A stretch of 64,000 nucleotides of DNA. Source: Denitrovibrio sp. Its GTDB lineage: Bacteria > Chrysiogenota > Deferribacteres > Deferribacterales > Geovibrionaceae. The translations under genes and the position numbers were made by a program. The number at the start of each line of letters is the position of its first letter. Within the stretch, counting starts at the first letter, position 1. This document shows positions 45,683 through 54,224 of the stretch, piece after piece. A model generated the notes under the pieces. The model worked only from the letters and a program-made list of their open reading frames with translations. It ran no database searches and was not told the DNA's origin. The DNA lies in the NCBI GenBank assembly GCA_002869145.1, contig PKTM01000011.1:262236-326235 (forward strand), written 5' to 3'.

Positions 45683-46045
45683 TTACATTTTTATAAGACC
45701 CTTTTTTTCAAGCTCAGATTTGCAGTCAGTGCAGTATCTGGCGAAAGGCACATACTCAAGGCGTTTTTCCTCGATGTCTTCTTCGCATTCGATACAAACA
45801 CCGTATGTGGCTGCATCAATACGCTGAAGAGCCTGTTCAATGAGCCTTAGCTTCAGCGCATCAGTCTCTACACGACCAAGCATGAGGTTTTTATTATATA
45901 AGTTATACGCTTCATCAGCTGAGTCTTGTGTACCGTCTCCACCCAGACCCATGGCCTCATTATATCTTTCGTTCAGTTTTGTGATGAGGTTACGCCTCAT
46001 CTCAAGCAGTTTTTCTCTGTTGTAGCGCAGTTTCTCTTTTTCCAT
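45683..46045 (-). CDS. TraR/DksA family zinc-finger protein
   Basis: 120 residues. N-terminal coiled coil (about 1-75) with DSADEAY near the tip, then a C4 zinc finger CIEC...CTDC (about 87-112). DksA-type proteins enter the RNA polymerase secondary channel and act with ppGpp. The tip lacks the classic DxxDxA spacing of E. coli DksA but has an Asp-Ser-Ala-Asp. AAGGAGGG is a strong ribosome site. A second, divergent relative lies at 56818-57156. Confidence 0.88.
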   Translation of the reverse strand: MEKEKLRYNREKLLEMRRNLITKLNERYNEAMGLGGDGTQDSADEAYNLYNKNLMLGRVETDALKLRLIEQALQRIDAATYGVCIECEEDIEEKRLEYVPFARYCTDCKSELEKKGLIKM

Positions 46046-46103
46046 ACCACCCTCCTTAGCGAGTGCGGGTGTTTTATCACATCCGCTTTGCAGCAGTCTT
46101 CTG

Positions 46104-46514
46104 CTACTTGTGGTAGGGGTGACCGTTTATAATAGTCAGTGCCCTATATATCTGTTCAGCCAGAACAATCAGACTGATTCTATGTGCCATTGTCATGCCG
46201 GAGAGTGAAATAAACTCTGAAGCTTCTGCCTTCACATCCTTAGGCAGCCCTTCGGCTTCACCTATATAGAATGTAATATCTCCATATACTTCAACTCTTT
46301 TCCGTATCCACTCTGCAAACTCTTCGCTGGTGAATTGCTTGCCTGTGGGATCCATCCCCACAAGAAGGCCTTTTCTTTCAGCGGATTTTTTTTTCCCGCT
46401 GTCAACCTCGACCTTTACCGGCATAAAACCGGAAGCCATCTTTACGTACCTTTCGGTCAAGTTTTGAACTTCGGCTTCTTTAATTTTTGAAGCCATTACA
46501 ATTTTCAGCAACAT
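46104..46514 (-). CDS. rlmH: 23S rRNA (pseudouridine-1915-N3)-methyltransferase RlmH
   Basis: SPOUT methyltransferase, 136 residues. ERKGLLVGMDPTGKQFTSEEFAEW and ITFYIGEAEGLPKDV are the SAM-knot blocks, and the C-terminus HRISLIVLAEQIYRALTIINGHPYHK with the HPYHK/YH end is the RlmH mark. ATG 46514 is preferred over the TTG one codon upstream. A strong promoter lies 14 bases upstream. It is 58 bases from the DksA-like gene on the same strand. Confidence 0.96.
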   Translation of the reverse strand: MLLKIVMASKIKEAEVQNLTERYVKMASGFMPVKVEVDSGKKKSAERKGLLVGMDPTGKQFTSEEFAEWIRKRVEVYGDITFYIGEAEGLPKDVKAEASEFISLSGMTMAHRISLIVLAEQIYRALTIINGHPYHK

Positions 46515-46527
46515 CAAGTTTGCCCGT

Positions 46528-46556
46528 AAAATATATAAATGCTATTAGTATGTCAA
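46528..46556 (-). promoter_or_regulatory. Promoter of rlmH
   Basis: TTGACA (46551-46556), 17-base spacer, TATTTT (46528-46533) on the minus strand, just upstream of rlmH. Confidence 0.7.
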
Positions 46557-46617
46557 CTCTTTTCAGAAAAATTATCTTTCAAAACTAAATGTTTTAACTT
46601 TTCAAAGCAAATTTTTG

Positions 46618-47295
46618 TTATTTTTCATACTCATAAAGTATAACAGCGGCGCTTTGAGAAACATTCAGAGAGTCGATATCTCCACTCATTGGTATTTTTA
46701 TATGAATATCAGCAGACTCAAGCAGAGCCGGGCGGATTCCCTTCCCCTCAGAGCCCATTATTATCACTGATTTTTCTGCAAATTCGGCATCTTTCAGCGC
46801 GACTTTGCCGTTTATGTCTGCGGCGTATGCCTTATAGCCTTTCTCTTGAAGCATTTTTAATGCGGTGGCGGTATTAACAGCGCCCACAACGTCTGTGTGG
46901 AAAATAGTACCGCTTGATGCTTTGCATACAGCTGAGGTTACAGGTGCCTGCCTGTCCAGCCCCACCAGAACAGTTTTTATGCCAAAGCAGTTTGCAGCAC
47001 GGATAATAGCGCCATAGTTCATCGGGTCAAAAATGCGATCGAGAAGGACAACAGAGCCTTTTTCGAGTATTTCGTCAAATGCTTTGTCGAATTTCTTAGG
47101 AATTATATCTTTTATCTCTGCTGCAATCACCTGCGCTTCTTTGCCGTAGTAGTGTTCAAACTCTTTAGGCCCGTAAGTGCGTGTTTCCACATCATACTTT
47201 GTAGCATCAAACGTTGAATTAACCTTCACATAGAGCATCTTTACTATGCCCATACGGAGAGCCTCTTCAACGGTGTTTCTTCCGTGTATTATCAT
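46618..47295 (-). CDS. rlmB: TrmH/SpoU family RNA 2'-O-ribose methyltransferase (RlmB-like)
   Basis: 225 residues. The N-terminal substrate-binding part (IIHGRNTVEEAL) leads to the SpoU fold: VLLDRIFDPMNYGAIIRAANCFGIKTVL (motif 1), IIMGSEGKGIRP (motif 2) and IPMSGDIDSLNVSQSAAVILYEY (motif 3). It resembles the 23S rRNA Gm2251 enzyme RlmB, though related TrmH types cannot be excluded. The start overlaps the tkt stop by four bases, so tkt-rlmB is a coupled pair. Confidence 0.9.
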   Translation of the reverse strand: MIIHGRNTVEEALRMGIVKMLYVKVNSTFDATKYDVETRTYGPKEFEHYYGKEAQVIAAEIKDIIPKKFDKAFDEILEKGSVVLLDRIFDPMNYGAIIRAANCFGIKTVLVGLDRQAPVTSAVCKASSGTIFHTDVVGAVNTATALKMLQEKGYKAYAADINGKVALKDAEFAEKSVIIMGSEGKGIRPALLESADIHIKIPMSGDIDSLNVSQSAAVILYEYEK

Positions 47296-49196
47296 GAAAT
47301 CTCTTCTTTTATTGTTTCAGCAACTGTTTCAGGGTCAAGGCCGAGCATTTTAAAAATTTCATCAGGTTTGCCGGAGTACGCATATCCTTTAACTCCGAAA
47401 CGCACTATCCTGGTTCCTGTACCTTCGTCGGAGAATTTATTAGCCAATGTAGCAGCCAGTCCAGTGTATTCATTATGGTCTTCGTAAACGAATACTGGTT
47501 TATCAAGGAAATTTTCGAAAGCCTCCATGTCAGGGTGCAGCGGACATGAACAGTTAAGCACACTTACATTGATACCTTCTTTTGCGAGGATATCTGCTAC
47601 CTGCAAAGCGCGGTTTGTCATGCTGCCGTATGTGGCTAGTGCGAAATCACCCTCGGTAAGCACATCTACTTTTCCATATTCGAATGTATAGTCATCACCA
47701 AAAGCTGGCTTTTCACCTGTTATATCCGGGATAGTAGGGAGTTTTGATCTGCCCATTGCAACAAGGAAGTTGCCGGGATTTTCAGCAGCATAGCACACAG
47801 CCTTATAAGTTTGGTTAGGGTCAGCAGGAGTTATGACACGGTATCCGAAAACATTCCTGAGTGCGCCAACATAGTCGAGACACTGGTGAGTTTTACCGTC
47901 CTCGCCCACATCTATCCCCACGTGTGTGGTGCATGTTTTAAGTCCTGCGCCGTTTATGTCTGCAAGTCTCTGCTGGTTGTAAACCTCGTCCACACCGAAA
48001 ACGCCGAAATCTGCGAAAAAGCTTACAACTCCGTTACAGCTTGCTGCTGCTGCTGCTGCAGCTGTGTGGTGTTCCTGAATACCTGACTGGATGAAATTCA
48101 CAGGGAATTCCTTCTCCACCTTGTCAGTTTTTACAGAACCTGCCAGATCACAGTCGAAAACCGCGAAAGGTGTCATGCCGTCTTCCTGAGAGTTTTTGAC
48201 AAGAGAATATATTGCATCGCCAAAAGCTGAACGGCAGTCTGTTTTAACATCTAATCCATACTCTTTGGCATCATATTTAACAGTCACCTCAGGAAGTTCC
48301 AGTTCGTGGTGAGCTGCATCAAATTTAAAATTTGCTCTTATCTTTTTGTATTTATCAAGATCGTTCTCAAGCCCAAGCTCAGTGAGGGCATTTGACAACT
48401 GGTCTTCGGTGAGCGGTTTGCCGTGATACCCGTGGATGTTCTCCATAAAGGAAACGCCTTTCCCCATAATTGTTTCTGCGAGAATAAGAACTGGTCTGTC
48501 TACGGTGTGTCCGTATTTAACAGCTCCGAAGAGCTTTTCAAAGTCGTGACCGTCCACGCAGATAACATGCCAGCCTGCTGCTGCATAGTCATCTTTTATG
48601 TTCTGGAACATTACCTCTTCTATATTGCCGCTTATTTGTAGTTTATTGTAATCGATGAATGCTGTGATGTTGTTCAAATCGTGCTGAACTGCGAACCTTC
48701 TGGCTTCGGATATCTGACCTTTTTGAGACTCACCGTCACCCATGAAGCAGTACACATTGAACTCTTCGTCCCTAATTTTGCCGGCTATAGCAGCTCCGCA
48801 TGCAGCAGAAAGTCCCTGACCAAGGTTTCCTGTGGTCCACTCGACACCTTTTATCATCCGCTCAATGTGGCCTTCGTATATGCTTCCTGCCAGTCTGAAC
48901 TCCCCTATTGCCTGATCCACATCGAAAAATCCGTTACGGCCGAGAGCAGAGTAAACTGCCGGTGACACATGGCCGTGTGATACGTATACTCTATCCCTTG
49001 AAGTGCTCTCCCAGTTTTCTGGGGAGATGTCTGCATATTTATATACTGTTGCAAGCATGTCTATTGTAGACATAGAACCACCGGGATGTCCGCTTGCTGC
49101 GATAGTCGTAGCTTTGAGTATGTCACCCCTGCAAAGAGTCGTCAGTTTTTCGAGCTCCGCCTTGTCCTCATTTGTAAATGCCTTATCGAAAGTCAT
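47292..49196 (-). CDS. tkt: Transketolase
   Basis: ThDP-dependent enzyme of the non-oxidative pentose phosphate pathway, 634 residues, single chain. ThDP-binding CFMGDGESQKGQISEA with the later LQISG, and the catalytic Glu in IQEHHTAAAAAAA; the C-terminal domain is complete. The run of seven Ala after the catalytic Glu is encoded by a GCT/GCA repeat at about 48041-48062. It shows the short-type start HPGGSMSTID. A textbook promoter lies upstream. It is followed by rlmB with a four-base overlap. Confidence 0.95.
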   Translation of the reverse strand: MTFDKAFTNEDKAELEKLTTLCRGDILKATTIAASGHPGGSMSTIDMLATVYKYADISPENWESTSRDRVYVSHGHVSPAVYSALGRNGFFDVDQAIGEFRLAGSIYEGHIERMIKGVEWTTGNLGQGLSAACGAAIAGKIRDEEFNVYCFMGDGESQKGQISEARRFAVQHDLNNITAFIDYNKLQISGNIEEVMFQNIKDDYAAAGWHVICVDGHDFEKLFGAVKYGHTVDRPVLILAETIMGKGVSFMENIHGYHGKPLTEDQLSNALTELGLENDLDKYKKIRANFKFDAAHHELELPEVTVKYDAKEYGLDVKTDCRSAFGDAIYSLVKNSQEDGMTPFAVFDCDLAGSVKTDKVEKEFPVNFIQSGIQEHHTAAAAAAASCNGVVSFFADFGVFGVDEVYNQQRLADINGAGLKTCTTHVGIDVGEDGKTHQCLDYVGALRNVFGYRVITPADPNQTYKAVCYAAENPGNFLVAMGRSKLPTIPDITGEKPAFGDDYTFEYGKVDVLTEGDFALATYGSMTNRALQVADILAKEGINVSVLNCSCPLHPDMEAFENFLDKPVFVYEDHNEYTGLAATLANKFSDEGTGTRIVRFGVKGYAYSGKPDEIFKMLGLDPETVAETIKEEIS

Positions 49197-49243
49197 CTGG
49201 AATACCTCTATATGAAAATTATTTGGTTATTTATGTTAGCAGG

Positions 49244-49272
49244 GTTATATAATGGATAGCTCCTAGTGTCAA
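49244..49272 (-). promoter_or_regulatory. Promoter of tkt-rlmB
   Basis: TTGACA (49267-49272), 17-base spacer, TATAAC (49244-49249) on the minus strand. It lies 48 bases upstream of the tkt start. Confidence 0.85.
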
Positions 49273-49277
49273 TTCAT

Positions 49278-49306
49278 TTGACCCTGACGCTTTATCAGGG
49301 TAAAAA
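49278..49306 (+). promoter_or_regulatory. Candidate promoter and palindrome of the TPR gene
   Basis: TTGACC (49278-49283), 17-base spacer, TAAAAA (49301-49306). A perfect seven-base inverted repeat, ACCCTGA (49281-49287) with TCAGGGT (49295-49301), fills the spacer and looks like an operator. If correct, transcription would start almost at the ATG, giving a leaderless or near-leaderless message. Confidence 0.4.
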
Positions 49307-49312
49307 TAATGT

Positions 49313-49978
49313 ATGAATATTATCGATAAACTCATTGTACACACCTATGAACGTGTTGCATTCAAAAGTTATACTCTTTCAAAATTTGCTAAAGCTGACA
49401 GGTTTTTTCGTAAAATACTAGCCATAGAGCCTGACCGCACAGGCACCTGTTATAATCTGGGCATGGTCAACTATGCCATGGGCAATTTCGAAGAGGCGGA
49501 GAAATATGTCGGTCGGGAACGTGCCCGAATCGGAGATACTTACGAGATATGTCGTGGGCTGGCAGATATTTATTGGCATAAAAAAGACAGAGAGAGTGCC
49601 CACAGGTTTTTTAAACTGGCTAAAAACTGCGCTATGAATGACAAGGATAAGAACCTCATGACTAAAAAGATGGGGCTGTGCGCCAGTGACAAAAGCTTTG
49701 TGGATGCCCTGTCCGCTGCAAAAATACTTGAGGAAGCGGATTACTTAATGAGTGAAAAGCAGTATGAAAAGGCAGAAGCTAAGTATATGGAAGGGATAGA
49801 GAAGGATCCTTCGAACTTTTTTGCCTTGAATAATATCGGCGTTATTGCAATGAATATACGTATGAACTATGACATTGCTGAGAAGTATTTTGGTCTGGCG
49901 AGTGAGATTTCGTCTTTTAAACTGCTTGAAGATAACATTAGAAGTCTGAAAAAACTGAGGGAAAAAACCGGAAGATGA
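49313..49978 (+). CDS. Tetratricopeptide repeat protein
   Basis: 221 residues, soluble, no signal peptide. TPR-like helix pairs: AKADRFFRKILAIEPDRTG, CYNLGMVNYAMGNFEEAEKY, then GLADIYWHKKDRESAHRFFK, KQYEKAEAKYMEGIEKDPS, and FFALNNIGVIAMNIRMNYDIAEKYFG. It is presumably a protein-interaction scaffold. The stop overlaps the glycerate kinase start by four bases, so both are made together. No clear ribosome site precedes ATG. Confidence 0.85.
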   Translation: MNIIDKLIVHTYERVAFKSYTLSKFAKADRFFRKILAIEPDRTGTCYNLGMVNYAMGNFEEAEKYVGRERARIGDTYEICRGLADIYWHKKDRESAHRFFKLAKNCAMNDKDKNLMTKKMGLCASDKSFVDALSAAKILEEADYLMSEKQYEKAEAKYMEGIEKDPSNFFALNNIGVIAMNIRMNYDIAEKYFGLASEISSFKLLEDNIRSLKKLREKTGR

Positions 49979-51300
49979 AAGACTATCGGAGCGACCTTAC
50001 AGATATTTTTATGTCTGCTGTTTCCCATGCTGAACCCGAAGAACTGGTTAGAAGCCGTGTATTTATGGATAGAGACTGCTTAGTTATCGACTCGTCCTTT
50101 ACATGTACCCCGAAAAAAATATTTATGTTTGCATTTGGCAAAGCTGCAGCTGGAATGGCTAAAGGCTTTATGTCTGTTTGCAAAGTGGATAAAGGTGTTG
50201 TCGCTTCTAATGTCATATCTGAGTTTCCTGAAAATATTAATGTCATAAAGGCAAGCCACCAAATGCCAGATGAGGGGAGCTTGACAGCTGCGGAGAAGAT
50301 GCTGGAGCTTGCCGAAGAGGCCGATGAAAAAACTCTGTGCGTCTTTCTTGTCTCAGGAGGTGGGTCAGCTATTTTGTGCTCTCCAGCTTTTGGGATAACA
50401 CTTCAGGATAAGATGCAGACTTTCAGTCTGTTAATACGATCTGGTGCCAGCATAGAAGATGTGAATACTGTGCGCAGACACATCTCCGGTGTGAAAGGGG
50501 GAAGGCTGCTGGAGGCCGCAAGACCCGCCCATTGTGTGACACTTGCAATATCAGACGTGATCTCAGGCTCTCCTAACGCCATAGCATCTGGTCCGACATT
50601 TTATGATGATTCCACATGGGGCGATGCACTTGAGGTCATAGAGAGATATGGGCTGCGTGATAAACTTCCGGAACGAGTCATCAGCACAGTAGAAAAAGGG
50701 TATAATCGTCAACTGCCTGATACCATGAAAAAAGGTTCTCATGAGTATAATTACTTTTTAATAGGAACAAATCTTGACGGAATGCAGGCGGCAGCTGATA
50801 AGGCTTCAGAAATGGGCTACAAGGTCAGGGTTTACTCTCAGCTTGTTTGCGATGTTTCAGAGGCGGCAGAGGCTATGGCTTCAAGTGTAGGTGAAAACCT
50901 TTACAGCGAAAAAGATCTGCGTCCTGTTTGTATGATATATGGCGGGGAGGTGACGGTGAATGTTCGTGGCTCCGGGAAAGGCGGAAGGTGTCAGCAGCTT
51001 GCTCTGGATTATCTTTTAAAGGATAAGCCGGCCCACACTTTTGCGCTTTGTGCTTCCACAGACGGCATGGATGGCCCCACAGATGCAGCAGGTGCTTACG
51101 CAGACTGTGAGCAGGATATAGAGGGTGCTGAAGCGTATCTTCTTGATAATGACGCATATGCTTTTTTCAAAAAGAACGGAGCACTTTTTAAGACTGGGCT
51201 GACAGGAACAAACATTAACGATCTTTATATAATAATTATACCAGCATCTCAGATAAAAGCCGGACTGCAAGCTCTGGCTGAAGAGCGTTCATACATTTAA
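49975..51300 (+). CDS. Glycerate 2-kinase (GckA/TtuD type, DUF4147/MOFRL)
   Basis: Phosphorylates D-glycerate to 2-phosphoglycerate, feeding lower glycolysis, 441 residues. N-terminal DUF4147 domain with FGKAAAGMA, SGGGSAILC, TVRRHISGVKGG and ISDVISGSPNAIASGPT; C-terminal MOFRL domain with IYGGEVTVNVRGSGKGGR, CASTDGMDGPTDAAGA and the final GLTGTNINDLYI. Overlaps the TPR gene by four bases at the start and the convergent heptosyltransferase by 65 bases at the end. Confidence 0.93.
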   Translation: MKDYRSDLTDIFMSAVSHAEPEELVRSRVFMDRDCLVIDSSFTCTPKKIFMFAFGKAAAGMAKGFMSVCKVDKGVVASNVISEFPENINVIKASHQMPDEGSLTAAEKMLELAEEADEKTLCVFLVSGGGSAILCSPAFGITLQDKMQTFSLLIRSGASIEDVNTVRRHISGVKGGRLLEAARPAHCVTLAISDVISGSPNAIASGPTFYDDSTWGDALEVIERYGLRDKLPERVISTVEKGYNRQLPDTMKKGSHEYNYFLIGTNLDGMQAAADKASEMGYKVRVYSQLVCDVSEAAEAMASSVGENLYSEKDLRPVCMIYGGEVTVNVRGSGKGGRCQQLALDYLLKDKPAHTFALCASTDGMDGPTDAAGAYADCEQDIEGAEAYLLDNDAYAFFKKNGALFKTGLTGTNINDLYIIIIPASQIKAGLQALAEERSYI

Positions 51301-52180
51301 AATGCCCCTCCGGACACTTGTCCAGCCCGTGCACATCACAAGGACGACAGCTCAGCTCATTATTTTCAAGAACCCTGCACGATTTAAATGACGGGTAAAA
51401 CCCGAAGTGCTTTGTTGTGGAGCCGAATATTGCCACTGTTGGTTTCTTAAGTGCAATAGCGGCATGCATAGGTCCTGAATCAGAAGAGATGCAAGCTTCA
51501 CAAGAGTCTATTATATCAAGCATATCGCCTACATTCCTTTGTCCTGTCTCGTTAATGACACCCGCCACATCCGGCGCTTCTCCAATCCCTGCAAAAACAG
51601 GTGTGTAGCCTTCCTTAATAAGAAGCTGGGCAAGCTCTTTTGCATAAGGGTATGCTTTTGTGTTTTTGCTGGCAAAAGGGTGTACAAATATATGCTTCTT
51701 TTTTACTTCCTGATTTCTTATCAGCACAGGTCTCAGCTCTTCGATATCAGGCATCGCAAGGTCTAAAGGTTTCTGGAGTGTTTCGAAGTATTTTTCCACC
51801 ACATGCATGTTAAGCCTTGGATTATCTTTTTTGTTTTTTACAAAAACACGCCGAAGCTTCGAGTCTTTTTTATAGCAGTGATAGTCTGCCTGTGAGTGGA
51901 ACTTAAGAAACTTGGACCGGAGCTTGCCGTGCAGGTCAAAAATATAATCGTGCTCTTCAAATTCGTTTTGTACTATGTAAAAATATTCCTTGAGACCTCT
52001 TGACTTGTCGTATGCGAAGACCTCGTTAACAAAAGGCAGCTTGTCAAATATTGGTGCATACTGTGAAAATGTGAGAACGTCTATTGCTGCACCTGGGAGC
52101 ATACGGTTAACGTGTTTCAGCACCCCTGTGGTGAGGATAATGTCCCCTAGTGAGCTGAACCGGACAAAGAGCAGTTTCAT
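51236..52180 (-). CDS. Glycosyltransferase family 9 (LPS heptosyltransferase-like)
   Basis: 314 residues, GT-B fold. MKLLFVRFSSLGDIILTTGV is the family 9 start; SSDSGPMHAAIALKKPTVAIFG and SCRPCDVHGLDKCPEGHFKCM are C-terminal family blocks. It most probably adds heptose to the LPS core, heptosyltransferase I-like, but the acceptor is not readable. Its stop lies 65 bases inside the convergent glycerate kinase gene. Second gene of a pair; it starts directly after the waaF-like stop. Confidence 0.9.
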   Translation of the reverse strand: MKLLFVRFSSLGDIILTTGVLKHVNRMLPGAAIDVLTFSQYAPIFDKLPFVNEVFAYDKSRGLKEYFYIVQNEFEEHDYIFDLHGKLRSKFLKFHSQADYHCYKKDSKLRRVFVKNKKDNPRLNMHVVEKYFETLQKPLDLAMPDIEELRPVLIRNQEVKKKHIFVHPFASKNTKAYPYAKELAQLLIKEGYTPVFAGIGEAPDVAGVINETGQRNVGDMLDIIDSCEACISSDSGPMHAAIALKKPTVAIFGSTTKHFGFYPSFKSCRVLENNELSCRPCDVHGLDKCPEGHFKCMNALQPELAVRLLSEMLV

Positions 52181-53236
52181 TTAGTCAACCTTTTCGGTGA
52201 CGTATTTGGGAGGGCGTATCACCTCCGGCGCAGAAACAATATCAAAAAGCGCCAGAACGTTTTCCGGTGTAATCTCTTCCATGCACCTGAAATGACCTTT
52301 CGGACATTTGTGTCCGCCATGTTTTCCACATGGACGGCAGCTCAGACCTTCTATCTCAGCTACCAGAGATTTTTCGTCATAAGGCGTGAAGCCGAGCTCT
52401 TTGACAGTAGGGCCGAATATCGCAACACAGGGAACATCTGTGGCAGCGGCTATATGCATAGGGCCGCTGTCGTTAGTTATCAAATATTTAAAGTTTGAGA
52501 TAAGTGCAGGGAGTTCTTTCAGCTCTGTTTTACCGCACATGTCTATATGTTCGTGTTTTGCGGAGGCTTTTAGCCTTTCCGTATCTTCTCTGTCTTGCTC
52601 ACTCCCTATTATTACAGGGGTGTAGCCTCTTTCTTTCAGATTGTCAGCAACAGCAGCGAATTTTTCAGCAGGCCATTTTTTAGTGTTCCACACGCTTCCG
52701 CAGTTTATCCCAACAGGTTTTTTGCCGAACATCGGCTTGTATTTATCAGCCAGCTCTTTGTCTACAAAGACCTCAGGCTGTATAGCCTCATCCGGGAACT
52801 CGCCAAAATAACGCTTGTAAAGGAGTATATATCGTTCTACTTCGTGGTATGTGAGATCCTTTGCGCAGCTCATAGTGTACAAAGCGGAGAAAGCACTCTC
52901 TACAAAACCGAGACGTTCAGGGATTTGTGCAAGAAAGAGTGTCAGGCTTGTGCGCAGGGACATGTGCGGAGACATAACAAGATCAAAATTCATCTTTTTT
53001 AATTTTCGTGCGAAACTTAATATCCCTTTCAGACCGGATTCGGAGCCTCTTTTATTAAAAACGATAACCTCATCTATGAAATCAAGGCCTTCGAAAAGCG
53101 GAGCGTTCTCGGGTCTCACACAGAATGTAATGCGGCTTTCAGGCATTTTTTTTCTTACTGCTTTAATAAGCGGTGTGGTGAGTACAGAATCGCCCAGATA
53201 TGACGGGTTAAAAATTAGTATATTCAATGTCGACAT
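52181..53236 (-). CDS. waaF: LPS heptosyltransferase II (WaaF-like)
   Basis: 351 residues, glycosyltransferase family 9. NILIFNPSYLGDSVLTTPLI is the typical WaaF start, GINCGSVWNTKKWP (equivalent of the GSVWxTKRW motif) marks the nucleotide-sugar loop, ITNDSGPMHIAAATDVPCVAIFGP and SCRPCGKHGGHKCPKGHFRCM follow. ATG 53236 touches its ribosome site AAAAGG without spacing; TTG at 53225-53227 (fourth codon) has correct spacing and gives the usual M-N-I-L start, so it may be the true one. First gene of the two-gene LPS run. Confidence 0.93.
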   Translation of the reverse strand: MSTLNILIFNPSYLGDSVLTTPLIKAVRKKMPESRITFCVRPENAPLFEGLDFIDEVIVFNKRGSESGLKGILSFARKLKKMNFDLVMSPHMSLRTSLTLFLAQIPERLGFVESAFSALYTMSCAKDLTYHEVERYILLYKRYFGEFPDEAIQPEVFVDKELADKYKPMFGKKPVGINCGSVWNTKKWPAEKFAAVADNLKERGYTPVIIGSEQDREDTERLKASAKHEHIDMCGKTELKELPALISNFKYLITNDSGPMHIAAATDVPCVAIFGPTVKELGFTPYDEKSLVAEIEGLSCRPCGKHGGHKCPKGHFRCMEEITPENVLALFDIVSAPEVIRPPKYVTEKVD

Positions 53237-53323
53237 CCTTTTATTATTATGTAATTATGTTCTAGTAAGGGAATATAGCTTAGATAGAATTTTTTGCAAA
53301 CAATTATCGGGTAAAGTGGTGAT

Positions 53324-54190
53324 ATGGGATACTTTTTTGCACTTATGGCAACATTATTCTGGGCGGGAAATGCCGTTGCTGCTAGGTTTCTGGCAGAATC
53401 TGTTCCCCCGCTTGGGGTTTCGTTCTGGCGGTGGGCTGTGGCTCTGATAATATGCATTCCAGCCACTTATCCCGCATTCAGAAGGAACATTCCTGCTGTG
53501 AAAGAACACTGGAAGTACCTTTTGCTGCTTGCTTTTTTAGGAGTTGCCCTTTTTAACACCCTTCTGTATACAGCAGCGCACACAACTACCGCATTCAATC
53601 TTTCTGTGATATCTACAGTTACCCCGGTAATAATATTTGTATTTTCTTTTATTTTTACAGGAGAAAGCCTAAGCAGAACTGGTTTTGTAGGTTTTGTACT
53701 GGCAAGCTTAGGCATACTTTTTCTGATAACAGACGGTCGTCCGGCAAATATACTTGCTATGAAAACAGCATCTGGTGATCTTATTATGCTACTGGCAGCC
53801 TGTGTTTTTGCGGCATATACTGTTCTGGTGCGAAAAAAGCCTCCGGAGATTACAATAAACACTATGGTTTTTGCGACATTTGTGATGGGCTTTTTTATGC
53901 TGCTGCCCCCTTACATAATTCAGGAGATATTTTTTGTTCAGGTAAAATTCGGCATGCCTCAGATCCTTGGTTTTATATATGTAGGCGTTTTTGCATCTTT
54001 CGCTTCTTTTATGTTTTGGAACAGAGCAGTGGTAATGATAGGAGCATCGCGTTCTGCGGCTGTTTATTACAGCATTCCGGTGTTTTCAGGAACACTCGGT
54101 TTCATATTGCTTGGCGAATCGCTCACATACACTGATATAACAAGTATGTTTATGGTGGGATTCGGGGTTTATCTTACTGGGAAGCAGTAG
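53324..54190 (+). CDS. EamA/DMT-family transporter
   Basis: 288 residues with ten hydrophobic helices in two EamA repeats (1-140 and 150-288), inner membrane. The N-terminal GYFFALMATLFWAGNAVAARF and the central FAAYTVLVRKKP are typical of RhaT/YdcZ-like DMT exporters. Substrate unknown. Divergent from the LPS pair; 34 bases before the TauE/SafE gene on the same strand. Confidence 0.9.
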   Translation: MGYFFALMATLFWAGNAVAARFLAESVPPLGVSFWRWAVALIICIPATYPAFRRNIPAVKEHWKYLLLLAFLGVALFNTLLYTAAHTTTAFNLSVISTVTPVIIFVFSFIFTGESLSRTGFVGFVLASLGILFLITDGRPANILAMKTASGDLIMLLAACVFAAYTVLVRKKPPEITINTMVFATFVMGFFMLLPPYIIQEIFFVQVKFGMPQILGFIYVGVFASFASFMFWNRAVVMIGASRSAAVYYSIPVFSGTLGFILLGESLTYTDITSMFMVGFGVYLTGKQ

Positions 54191-54224
54191 TATTATGTTC
54201 TGAATTAAAAGGGAGTTATTTTAA

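Noticed and set aside
52595-53447. Two overlapping plus-strand frames opposite waaF
   Set aside because: waaF is supported by family motifs over its whole length; the frames are shadows.
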